A stretch of DNA of 10,508 nt from Planctomycetota bacterium (GTDB lineage: Bacteria > Planctomycetota > Planctomycetia > Pirellulales > Lacipirellulaceae), in assembly GCA_022614705.1 (NCBI GenBank), contig JAKEIB010000237.1:1-10508 (forward strand). The letters are read 5' to 3'. Of this stretch, positions 1-5,991 are shown in pieces; the first letter of the stretch is position 1, and each line of letters opens with the position of its first letter. The translations under genes were made by a program, and so were the position numbers. The notes beneath the pieces are model-generated. The model did not search any database. It saw only the letters and a program-made list of their open reading frames with translations, and had not been told where the DNA came from.

Positions 1-30
1 CCTACGAGGCCCCACCACTGTTTGACTCAT
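1..30 (-). CDS. Possible start of a third ABC-operon gene (partial, off the window)
   Basis: On the minus strand an ATG (28-30) is preceded 11 bases upstream by AAGGA (42-46), one of the better Shine-Dalgarno matches in this window. It opens a frame of only ten visible codons (MSQTVVGPRR) that reaches the window edge without a stop. It lies about 115 bases downstream of the permease stop on the same strand. In FtsX/MacB-type exporters a HlyD-like periplasmic adaptor often accompanies the ATPase and permease, so an adaptor is an obvious guess, but nothing in ten residues shows it. It could equally be chance. Confidence 0.25.
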   Translation of the reverse strand, partial: MSQTVVGPRR

Positions 31-61
31 CGGGGTTGATTTCCTTGATGCCGTCCGGCAA

Positions 62-123
62 TGTGGTCGCGTCTCTCCAAGACGTCCGCCGCGGCGGACG
101 AGTCTCGGAGAGACGCGGCCACA
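62..123. repeat. Long imperfect hairpin repeat with a perfect 16-nt palindrome at its tip
   Basis: An inverted repeat of about 30 bp per arm: bases 62-91 pair with 92-123, with a two-base bulge and two mismatched or wobble positions. Its centre is a perfect 16-base palindrome, GTCCGCCGCGGCGGAC (84-99). It lies just beyond the permease stop and immediately next to a second hairpin (123-147). It has no T-run on either side, so it is not a standard intrinsic terminator. It resembles REP-type extragenic palindromes that protect mRNA 3' ends, or a dispersed genomic repeat. Copy number cannot be seen from one window. Confidence 0.6.
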
Positions 124-147
124 GGTGCCGCTCGGCTCGCGGCACCT
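123..147 (-). other. Stem-loop overlapping the permease stop codon
   Basis: A perfect 9-bp stem: AGGTGCCGC (123-131) pairs with GCGGCACCT (139-147), leaving a 7-base loop. On the minus strand it begins inside the TAG stop codon (146-148) of the permease gene, so it sits at the very 3' end of that reading frame. No U-tract follows; the 62-123 hairpin follows instead. It could be part of a factor-assisted terminator, an mRNA-stabilising 3' structure, or an intercistronic processing element if a gene really starts at position 30. Confidence 0.5.
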
Positions 148-2512
148 ACTCCTTCGATTTCAACACCGCGATCAAGTCCAAATCATCCAGCTTTCGGCGG
201 ACTAGCATCGCCGAAACGATCGACGCCGCCAGGACGGTGACGGCTGCCAGGCCGTACGTCGAATTCGCCAGCACGAAGGGAAAACGGAAAACCTCCTGAT
301 CCAAGAACAATGTGAGTATCCAGGCAAACCAGTAGCCCATCACCAGCCCGAAGGGGACGCCCACGAGCGTCACCGTGAGGATTTCGCCCAACAGGATCGT
401 GGAAATTTCACGGCGCGTGAAGCCGATCACGCGCAACGTGGCCAGCTCGCGGCTCCGCTCGGAGAGCGAAATCCGGGCTCCATTGTAAACCACGCCGAGC
501 GCAATGATGATGGCAAACGTGAGATTGATCGCGCGCATGTGCATCATGTTCTTGCCGGCCGTGTTTTTGAAGCTATCGACCGATGCTTGGCGGATCGTGA
601 CGCTCGATACCTTGGGCATTTCCTTGAGCTGACGATACAGCTCGGTCAATCGCAACGGATCGATCGTCAGCATTACGACGTTGATCCGCGGCCCCTCGCG
701 CATCAAGCGGTTCACCGCGTCGATCGACATGTAGGCGTTGAGCCCGGCGATGTCGTCGATCAGGTCAATCACCGGCACATCGACGACGGGCCGTTTGTCC
801 TGCAATACTTCGACACGCACTGTTTGCCCCACGTTCACTCCCAACACTTCAGCCAATTTTTTTGAGAGAACCAGGCCGTCGGGCGGGAGTTTCACCGTGG
901 CGCCAGTGCGGGCTTTGAGCTGCAGCAGTTGGGAATCGGGGTTAACGCCATCAATTCCCAGCCGGCGCGATCGATTCGCCGCGCGAAGCCGCGCCGAGAC
1001 AATGCGGCGAGGTTCCGCTTGATAGACGCCTGGCAGGCTGGCCAATTCATTTACTGCGTCGATGGAAAGCGGCTCCACCGTGGCCAGCGACAAGTCGAAC
1101 CGCTGCACGTCGTAGAACTGCGTGGCAATCACCTTATCCACTGAGTTGGCGATGAAATTGCCGACCACGATGATTCCCACGGACGTGGAAATTGCCAGCA
1201 CGGAAAACGAGGTCTTGATCGGATGCCGTTCCAATTGCCGCAGCACCATGCGGGCAACGTTCGGCACGAGCCGGCCTAAGCCGATGCGTTCCAAGATAGT
1301 CGGCCGATAACGGGCCGGCGGCTCGGGCCGCATCGCTTCGGCCGGCGGCAGACGCACGGCCAAAGCGATCGCGCCAAACGCGCCGGCGAGTGCGGCGCCG
1401 CCGGCGATTAATACGGCTTTAGCGACGACGTTCGGTCCGACCTTAAATACCAGCTCCGGATACTGATACACGCGCAAGAAGAGTTTGGTGAAATCGTGGG
1501 CCAGCCACATGCCGCCGAACGTGCCCAAAAGGCCGCCGGCAATGGTGATCAGCAGCACGAACTTCATGTAATGCCAGCCGATTTGCAGATTGGTGTAACC
1601 GAAGGCTTTTAGGGCGGCGATCTGTTCGCGCTGCAGGCTCGTGAGCCGAGTCAGTACAACATTGAGCAAGAACGCGGCTACGCACAGAAAGATCGTCGGC
1701 GCGATCAGCCCCGCGCTGCGCAGGCCTTGAATGTCGCTCTCCAATAACAGGTGCGAAAGTTGGTCCTTTCGGGCAAACGCGCCGATGCTGCCGTACGGCT
1801 CCAGCAGCTCGTCCATGCGAAAGATCACGTCCTCTGCCGATGCGCCGTGCGAGAGGCTGACCGCCACGTCGTTAAACGCACCGTCCATGTCGTAGGCGTT
1901 GGACAGCGCTTCGTGCTCCATCCACAGAATTCCATAGTGCCTTGGATCGGGCAGCATGTCGCCCGGCTTGATTTGGAAAACGAATTCCGGCGAAAACGCT
2001 ACGCCCACGACGCGCAGCTCCTTGCGCCGGCCGTTGATGATCGCCACGATCGAGTCGCCCACATCGAGATCGTTGGCCTCGAGAAATGCCTCGCTGGCCA
2101 GCACTTCATCGTCGCGGCCGATCGCCAATTGCCGGCCGCGGCGCAAGTAAAGCTGATTGAGCCGCGGCGGCCTTGTGACCGGCAGCGAGATAAGCTGGCC
2201 GACGGCCGGGTCCTCGAGTCCCGGCACATCGAGCGTCACCAATTCGACGATCCGCGTCTCGACTTGCGCCACGCCGGGAATCGCCGCGATTCGGTCCGCG
2301 ATCGAGTCCGGTGCGCGTTTCAGCTGCGCGAAGACGTCGGCAAAGCGATAGCGCTCGTAAAAAGTGGCTCGCGTCAGTTCTAGCGATTGCAGAATCGTTC
2401 GCGAGTTGACGAATGTGGCCACCCCCGCCGCGATCACGACCGCGATCGCAAATGCCTGACCCTTCATCTGCGACAGGTCGCGGAGCAACTTACGATCGAG
2501 GGAGCTGATCAT
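146..2512 (-). CDS. ABC transporter permease, double FtsX-domain (MacB/LolCE/DevC-like)
   Basis: A 788-residue inner-membrane permease. The predicted layout is an N-terminal membrane helix (about 20-37), a large periplasmic region (about 40-260), a first FtsX bundle of three helices (about 267-288, 315-336, 363-386), another helix (434-453), a second periplasmic region (about 455-655), and a C-terminal FtsX bundle (about 662-677, 705-731, 751-771). The phrases 'EQIAALKAFGYTNLQIG' and 'RELATLRVIGFTRREI' are the typical FtsX coupling segments, one per half, so the protein is an internally duplicated permease. It lies 66 bases downstream of its likely ATPase on the same strand, so one operon is probable. 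The family moves lipids, lipoproteins, peptides or drugs, often by a mechanotransmission mechanism; the substrate here cannot be read from sequence. Start ATG 2510-2512 has only a weak upstream ribosome site. The family is secure, the substrate unknown. Confidence 0.93.
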   Translation of the reverse strand: MISSLDRKLLRDLSQMKGQAFAIAVVIAAGVATFVNSRTILQSLELTRATFYERYRFADVFAQLKRAPDSIADRIAAIPGVAQVETRIVELVTLDVPGLEDPAVGQLISLPVTRPPRLNQLYLRRGRQLAIGRDDEVLASEAFLEANDLDVGDSIVAIINGRRKELRVVGVAFSPEFVFQIKPGDMLPDPRHYGILWMEHEALSNAYDMDGAFNDVAVSLSHGASAEDVIFRMDELLEPYGSIGAFARKDQLSHLLLESDIQGLRSAGLIAPTIFLCVAAFLLNVVLTRLTSLQREQIAALKAFGYTNLQIGWHYMKFVLLITIAGGLLGTFGGMWLAHDFTKLFLRVYQYPELVFKVGPNVVAKAVLIAGGAALAGAFGAIALAVRLPPAEAMRPEPPARYRPTILERIGLGRLVPNVARMVLRQLERHPIKTSFSVLAISTSVGIIVVGNFIANSVDKVIATQFYDVQRFDLSLATVEPLSIDAVNELASLPGVYQAEPRRIVSARLRAANRSRRLGIDGVNPDSQLLQLKARTGATVKLPPDGLVLSKKLAEVLGVNVGQTVRVEVLQDKRPVVDVPVIDLIDDIAGLNAYMSIDAVNRLMREGPRINVVMLTIDPLRLTELYRQLKEMPKVSSVTIRQASVDSFKNTAGKNMMHMRAINLTFAIIIALGVVYNGARISLSERSRELATLRVIGFTRREISTILLGEILTVTLVGVPFGLVMGYWFAWILTLFLDQEVFRFPFVLANSTYGLAAVTVLAASIVSAMLVRRKLDDLDLIAVLKSKE

Positions 2513-2578
2513 TTGTCAACACCATGCGATACCCGGCGGTACGCGTTTACGCTGCTTGCGGTTTAGCTTCCCATCGTT

Positions 2579-3334
2579 TCACCACGTCAACTCATTCGCC
2601 GCGCACTTCCGTGCATTCCGATGCACGTGCACAATCTTCCCATCCGAGATCGAAATCACGCGGTCGGCCATATCGGCGATCACGGCGTTATGGGTGATCA
2701 CCGCCGTCGTCGTGCCCAATTGCTCATTGATCGAAGAAATGGCTTCCAGGACCAGGACGCCCGTATGAACGTCGAGCGCGCCGGTCGGCTCGTCGCACAG
2801 TAACACAGCCGGATTCTTGGCCACCGCGCGGGCGATCGCCACGCGCTGCTGTTCGCCGCCCGAAAGCTGCGCTGGAAAGTGATTCTGGCGATCGGTCAAG
2901 TTCACCAGCGCCAGCGCGTCGCTGGGATTCATCGGGCGAGCTGCGATGTCGGTCACCAGCGCGACGTTTTCCCTCGCGGTCAGACTGGGGATGAGGTTAT
3001 AGAATTGAAACACAAACCCGACGTGCTCGCGACGGTAGCGCGTGAGCGCCGCGTCGTCGAATTCGGTAAGTTGCTGTCCGCGATAATAAACGGTGCCGCT
3101 GGTTGGCACGTCCAGCCCGCCAAGGATGTTCAGCAGCGTACTTTTTCCACTGCCGGACGGGCCCAAAAGAACGACAAACTCACCGGCATACAACTCCAGG
3201 TCGACGCCGCGCAGGGCGTGCACGTCCACCTCGCCCATGTGGTAAACCTTCGTCAGGTCGCGCGCGGCAAACACCACCTCCCGACCATCGATGACGGCCG
3301 GCATGTCGGCAACTTCGTGTGAGAGAATATTCAT
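2579..3334 (-). CDS. ABC transporter ATP-binding protein (LolD/MacB-type)
   Basis: A 251-residue cytoplasmic ATPase subunit with every motif intact: Walker A GPSGSGKS (residues 58-65), Q-loop Q110 in [18 protein letters not shown], signature LSGGEQQ (157-163), Walker B VLLCDEP (177-183, catalytic E182), D-loop ALD (186-188) and H-loop H215. The Q-loop wording and 'DEPTGALD' are characteristic of the LolD/MacB/FtsE-like group that works with FtsX-type permeases, which fits the permease 66 bases downstream. The length is usual for the family; the C-terminal tail after about residue 235 is a short basic extension. Start ATG 3332-3334 is used; an internal ATG (residue 11) is an alternative because the first ten residues precede the conserved fold. 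No adaptor gene lies upstream: the next gene in that direction is divergent. Confidence 0.95.
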   Translation of the reverse strand: MNILSHEVADMPAVIDGREVVFAARDLTKVYHMGEVDVHALRGVDLELYAGEFVVLLGPSGSGKSTLLNILGGLDVPTSGTVYYRGQQLTEFDDAALTRYRREHVGFVFQFYNLIPSLTARENVALVTDIAARPMNPSDALALVNLTDRQNHFPAQLSGGEQQRVAIARAVAKNPAVLLCDEPTGALDVHTGVLVLEAISSINEQLGTTTAVITHNAVIADMADRVISISDGKIVHVHRNARKCAANELTW

Positions 3335-3363
3335 GCGTTGCCTGGTCGCAGATTGTTTCTATC

Positions 3364-3369
3364 ATTATG
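3364..3369 (-). promoter_or_regulatory. Possible -10 element for the ABC exporter operon
   Basis: On the minus strand CATAAT matches five of six bases of the sigma70 -10 consensus and lies about 30 bases upstream of the ATPase start codon. That would put transcription start near 3357 and give a leader of about 22 bases. No good -35 box is found 16-18 bases further upstream (the best is TACTTT), so this is a weak candidate. Confidence 0.25.
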
Positions 3370-3430
3370 CAGCGTCGCGCGCTGGGAAAGTAGCCCGCTC
3401 CAGCCGCGAACGCCCGGTGGTGGAGAGTTT

Positions 3431-3484
3431 GTAGTCGTCTCGCTCCGCGAGACGCGATTTCCTCTCGCGGAGCGAGAGGACTAC
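3431..3484. repeat. 22-bp inverted repeat with self-complementary arms (REP-like)
   Basis: Arms 3431-3452 and 3463-3484 are reverse complements with one mismatch in 22 positions, around a 10-base loop (CGCGATTTCC). Each arm also contains its own small hairpin: TCTCGC-TCC-GCGAGA on the left and TCTCGC-GGA-GCGAGA on the right. The element can therefore form one long stem or two short ones. It lies in the spacer between the divergent ABC operon and TIGR03790 gene, with no T-run. This is the form of a dispersed extragenic palindrome; copies elsewhere cannot be checked here. Confidence 0.65.
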
Positions 3485-3490
3485 ACAGTG

Positions 3491-3504
3491 CGAACGTTCG
3501 AACG
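3491..3504. promoter_or_regulatory. Overlapping palindromes, possible operator
   Basis: Two perfect 10-base palindromes overlap in 14 bases: CGAACGTTCG (3491-3500) and CGTTCGAACG (3495-3504). The block ends three bases before the proposed -35 box at 3507, a usual place for an activator or repressor site. It resembles the half-sites of Gram-positive-type LexA boxes (CGAAC...GTTCG), but the four-base spacer of that box is absent, so LexA is not claimed. Confidence 0.3.
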
Positions 3505-3506
3505 AG

Positions 3507-3535
3507 TTGCCGCGTAACACGATCTGACGTACAAA
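3507..3535 (+). promoter_or_regulatory. Candidate sigma70-type promoter for the TIGR03790 gene
   Basis: TTGCCG (3507-3512) and TACAAA (3530-3535) each match four of six consensus bases and are exactly 17 bases apart. Transcription would begin near 3542, giving a leader of about 40 bases to the proposed upstream start region. It faces away from the ABC operon. Matches are moderate, so it remains a candidate. Confidence 0.4.
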
Positions 3536-3571
3536 CAACAGATCGCATCGCGCCTTCCCAAACAATGACCG

Positions 3572-3619
3572 AAGAGGCTGGCCCTGATTTCGCGACACAC
3601 CATCTCGCTGCTCCTCGCC
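3572..3619 (+). other. N-terminal signal-peptide extension of the TIGR03790 protein, with non-canonical start
   Basis: Reading the gene's frame upstream of GTG 3620 gives, from CTG 3584, L-ISRHTISLLLA and then VWLAATLDARA: a basic n-region, a hydrophobic core and an AxA-type cleavage site (ARA before GGG). Without this stretch the protein would lack most of its signal peptide. The frame is open back to a TGA at 3566-3568 but holds no ATG, GTG or TTG. A purine-rich AAGAGG (3572-3577) lies six bases before CTG 3584 and nine before ATT 3587, so a rare start codon fits. The alternative is a one-base error that separates ATG 3565 from the main frame. Confidence 0.55.
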
Positions 3620-5299
3620 GTGTGGCTTGCCGCCACGTTGGACGCGCGCGCCGGCGGCGGGCCGGAGAATGTGCTGCTCGTCGTCAACTCCAATAGCGAC
3701 AGCTCGAAGGCCATCGCCAATCACTACATCGAGTGGCGCAAGATCCCCGCGCAGAATGTCGTGTACCTCAATTGGAGGGGCGGTTTGCGGGCCACCAAAG
3801 GGGAAACATTTCGCAGTCGCATCCTCATGCCGGCGATTACGGAGCTCGAGGGTCGAAAGCTCAACGCGCAGATCGATTACCTGATTTACTCGAGCGACTT
3901 TCCCTGGCGCATCGATTTGCAGAATCTGTTCACGGCAGAAAAGCTGCCCGGCGGGCTCGACACGACCGGTTCGTTAACGGGCACAACGTATCTCGCACCG
4001 TATGTTGTGAGCCGCAACCCGGCGATTGTGATGACGAACGTGAATTGGTACGTGCCGGGGCCGGCCGACGCAAATTTGATCGCCTGCCAGCAACTTGCCA
4101 ACGTGCCGTCGCGCGGTTTCCGCTCGGTCTATCTTTGGGACGACAAGGGCAGCCGTACTGTCGACACGAAGACGGGACAGCGGTATTTGCTTTCCACGAT
4201 GCTGGGCGTGACGTACGGTCGCGGGAACACGGTCGAGGAGATTCTTTCCTATCTCAAACGCGCCGTGGCGGCCGACGGCAAGCGGCCGCGCGGCAGTATT
4301 TATTTCATGGCCAACAACAACATCCGCAGTAAAACGCGCGACGCATGTTTTGGAGGTGTGGCGAGCGAGATCAACAAGCTCGGCGTGCGCGCGGTCGTGG
4401 AGCGCGGCACGATCCCACGCGGCAAGCCAGATGTCATGGGTTTGATGGCGGGAACGCGCTCATTCGACTGGGCCAAGTCGGGCAGCACGATTCTGCCCGG
4501 CGCTATCTGCGAGCACCTCACCAGCTTTGGCGGCGATTTGGAACCCACCGCGTTTCAAACGCCATTGAGCGAATTCTTGCGCGGCGGCGCCGCCGGATCG
4601 AGCGGCACCGTGAAGGAGCCGGGCGCAGTCCAAGCAAAATTCCCGCTGCCGTCGATCCAGCTTCACTACGTCCGCGGCTCGTCGCTGGCGGAAGCGTTTT
4701 ATCAATCGGTAGCGGGCCCCTACCAACTACTGATCGTTGGCGACCCGCTTTGCCAACCTTGGGCCAGGATCCCGAAGGTCACCGTGGAAGGCATCAAGGC
4801 GAATCAGGAATTGAAAGGTTCGGTCTCGCTCACGCCAGCGGGCGCAGGTACTGGTCGTCTCCGCTTTATCGATCTCTATGTCGACGGCAAACTCACGGCG
4901 CGATTGCCGCCCGGTAAAAAGATCGACCTCGACACCACGAAACTCGCCGACGGCTATCACGAGATTCGCCTTGTGAGTGTCGACAGCGGGCCGCTCGAAA
5001 CGCAGGGCCGGATCATTGTGCCGGTCACCGTCAACAATCGGAACACGAAGTTAGAACTGACAATTGTGCCGCCGGTGAACGTCGCTCTTTCTGCCGCAAT
5101 TCGAGCGTCGGTGCGGCAGCCGGGCGCCACGGCCATTTCCGTACGGCAGAACAGTCGCGAGGTGGCTCGCGTAAAGGGCGAAGCGGGCGAGGTTGATATT
5201 CCGGCAGCGACACTTGGTCGCGGTCCAACCACCTTGCAAGCATTTAGCGAGGGAGAACCGCGGGCCGCGTCTCCGCCCGTTCGAATCCAGGTCAAATAA
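3620..5299 (+). CDS. TIGR03790-family exported protein of unknown function
   Basis: Coordinates give the shortest form with an ordinary start codon (GTG 3620, 559 residues); the true start is probably at CTG 3584 (see the upstream extension). Mature sequence begins near GGGPENVLLVVN. Residues about 15-385 carry the conserved domain I recognise as TIGR03790: 'NVLLVVNSNSDSSKAIANHY', 'RKIPAQNVVYL', 'IDYLIYSSDFPWRI', 'AICEHLTSFGGDL' (about 296-307) and 'LIVGDPLCQPW' (371-381). About 386-472 looks like a beta-sandwich domain with 'IDLYVDGKLTARLP', and 473-559 like a second one. There is no PEP-CTERM tail and no C-terminal membrane helix, so the product is probably periplasmic or secreted. My recollection is that the family is found in genomes that also encode exosortase; its activity is not established. 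The GDP-rich end of the domain recalls clan CD (gingipain-like) peptidases, but I see no clear catalytic His/Cys pair. Confidence 0.85.
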   Translation: MWLAATLDARAGGGPENVLLVVNSNSDSSKAIANHYIEWRKIPAQNVVYLNWRGGLRATKGETFRSRILMPAITELEGRKLNAQIDYLIYSSDFPWRIDLQNLFTAEKLPGGLDTTGSLTGTTYLAPYVVSRNPAIVMTNVNWYVPGPADANLIACQQLANVPSRGFRSVYLWDDKGSRTVDTKTGQRYLLSTMLGVTYGRGNTVEEILSYLKRAVAADGKRPRGSIYFMANNNIRSKTRDACFGGVASEINKLGVRAVVERGTIPRGKPDVMGLMAGTRSFDWAKSGSTILPGAICEHLTSFGGDLEPTAFQTPLSEFLRGGAAGSSGTVKEPGAVQAKFPLPSIQLHYVRGSSLAEAFYQSVAGPYQLLIVGDPLCQPWARIPKVTVEGIKANQELKGSVSLTPAGAGTGRLRFIDLYVDGKLTARLPPGKKIDLDTTKLADGYHEIRLVSVDSGPLETQGRIIVPVTVNNRNTKLELTIVPPVNVALSAAIRASVRQPGATAISVRQNSREVARVKGEAGEVDIPAATLGRGPTTLQAFSEGEPRAASPPVRIQVK

Positions 5300-5342
5300 G
5301 CGCTTGTGTAGGCGTTTCGTGATTCCGATTGCGGCCGCGGCC

Positions 5343-5406
5343 CTTGTCATTCCGAGGTCTGCCGAGGAATCTACGCGGACCCCTCGGCGGACCTCGGGGT
5401 GACAAG
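5343..5406. repeat. 25-bp hairpin repeat after the TIGR03790 gene
   Basis: Arms 5343-5367 and 5382-5406 are reverse complements with three differences in 25 positions and a 14-base loop (5368-5381). On a plus-strand transcript all three differences are G-U pairs, whereas on a minus-strand transcript they would be A-C mismatches, so the RNA form on the plus strand is the stable one. It begins 43 bases after the stop codon, a natural position for a 3'-end stabiliser or factor-dependent terminator; no T-run follows. The ends (CTTGTCATTCCGAG and CTCGGGGTGACAAG) have the look of a widespread dispersed repeat. Confidence 0.65.
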
Positions 5407-5599
5407 CGCGCCGACACTGCTACCGGCGGGATTGGCAGCCGCTTGCGACCATTGGCCTGAAGCCTCATACTTGCTAATGGCGGGTACGAAAACTGGCCGT
5501 CTGCGGCTTCAAATTGGGATGTGCCGGTGGTGGAATCCTCCAACGCCAACGGTTGTATCAAATGGTAGATTTGTGAAGTTGGGCAGGATGCTCCATTCG
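5407..5599. other. Non-coding stretch, nothing firm
   Basis: No convincing gene on either strand. Short open frames cross it, but their translations are compositionally odd and run into the hairpin repeat. A 7-bp inverted repeat, TGAAGCC (5458-5464) and GGCTTCA (5505-5511), flanks about 40 bases. It is less GC-rich than its surroundings towards 5510-5600. I recognise no known RNA family or decayed gene. Confidence 0.4.
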
Positions 5600-5627
5600 T
5601 TGACAGGTGTGGCGGTCCAGATACGAT
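5600..5627 (+). promoter_or_regulatory. Strong candidate sigma70-type promoter in the spacer
   Basis: A perfect -35 box TTGACA (5600-5605) is followed after 16 bases by TACGAT (5622-5627), which keeps the three most conserved -10 bases (T1, A2, T6). Transcription would begin near 5634. It is the best promoter match in the window. It fires either a short RNA that ends at the terminator at 5723 or, with read-through, the leader of the large TPR gene. Confidence 0.5.
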
Positions 5628-5633
5628 AAAACA

Positions 5634-5723
5634 AGGCCCACGAAGGAATTTCGTCGCACGGCGCGTGGGAGTAATTGAGGGGCAGTTCGGGTTACGGTCA
5701 GCCGGAGCCCTCCGGCGTTTTTT
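5634..5723 (+). ncRNA. Candidate small RNA or attenuated leader, about 90 nt
   Basis: The unit runs from the expected transcription start to an intrinsic terminator. Three helices can be drawn. First, CCCACG (5637-5642) pairs with CGTGGG (5664-5669), stacked on CGTC (5652-5655) with GGCG (5660-5663) around loop GCAC, with an AAGGAATTT bulge (5643-5651). Second, GTAAT (5671-5675) pairs with GTTAC (5691-5695) around a loop containing GAGGGGCAG. Third is the terminator hairpin at 5701-5716. The purine-rich, ribosome-site-like sequences exposed in the bulge and loop are notable. I do not recognise a known riboswitch or sRNA family. A free small RNA and a transcription-attenuation leader for the TPR gene at 5992 are both possible. 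Boundaries are predicted only. Confidence 0.4.
5701..5723 (+). terminator. Intrinsic terminator
   Basis: GCCGGA (5701-5706) pairs with TCCGGC (5711-5716) around a 4-base loop and is followed by G and six T residues (5718-5723). This is a classic rho-independent terminator on the plus strand. It ends whatever is transcribed from the promoter at 5600, or a long 3' tail of the TIGR03790 transcript, and lies about 270 bases before the TPR start codon. Confidence 0.8.
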
Positions 5724-5991
5724 ATTTCGCGACAACTAAATTCAGCCGCTGCTTCGTGCGGCGGGGGTGGCTACGCGCCGGCGCGGGATCGGAACGCGTC
5801 TCATCCGATCGTTCACACAATTGTTCGACAGCTCTGGTTCGCTCCGGTGCCATCGGGGGAGTCCAGATCGTGAAGCGCGGGCGCGTCCTCTCATCAACTG
5901 AAAACGCAGCGACAGATTTCGTCTCTATCCTTTTAGAAACAGTTTACGGCTACGCGGTGCTCGGTAAGCCGGTTTGACTCAGGTATCGACT
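5724..5991 (+). other. Leader/spacer upstream of the TPR gene
   Basis: No convincing gene. An open frame of 100 codons (5675-5977) crosses it, but starts at a TTG inside the small-RNA unit and reads through the terminator. A perfect 7-bp inverted repeat, GATCGGA (5787-5793) and TCCGATC (5804-5810), with a 10-base loop might be an operator. I find no clear -35/-10 pair after the terminator, so the TPR gene's own promoter is not identified. Confidence 0.4.

Noticed and set aside
1751..2383. 210-codon plus-strand frame opposite the permease
   Set aside because: Antisense shadow of a clearly conserved FtsX-type permease; the His/Arg-rich translation has no domain logic.
62..3484. CRISPR array or related direct-repeat array made from the hairpin repeats
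   Set aside because: The hairpin elements differ in sequence, are single and far apart, and show no regular repeat-spacer pattern.
3491..3500. LexA (SOS) box
   Set aside because: The half-sites CGAAC and GTTCG are present but directly joined, without the four-base spacer of the known Gram-positive-type box.
5458..5600. tRNA-like or known riboswitch sequence in the spacer
   Set aside because: Short T-arm-like and D-loop-like strings occur, but no cloverleaf, acceptor stem or recognised riboswitch core can be assembled.
5701..5723. Terminator belonging solely to the TIGR03790 gene
   Set aside because: It lies about 400 bases past that gene's stop, with a strong promoter match in between, so a short separate transcript explains it better; read-through use cannot be excluded.
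5292..5735. 147-codon minus-strand open frame in the spacer
   Set aside because: Its end runs through the 25-bp hairpin repeat and it covers the plus-strand terminator; the Arg/Pro-rich product is typical of non-coding GC-rich DNA.
5675..5977. 100-codon plus-strand open frame overlapping the TPR start region
   Set aside because: It starts at a TTG inside the candidate small RNA, reads through the intrinsic terminator hairpin and T-run, has no ribosome site, and its translation resembles no protein I recognise.
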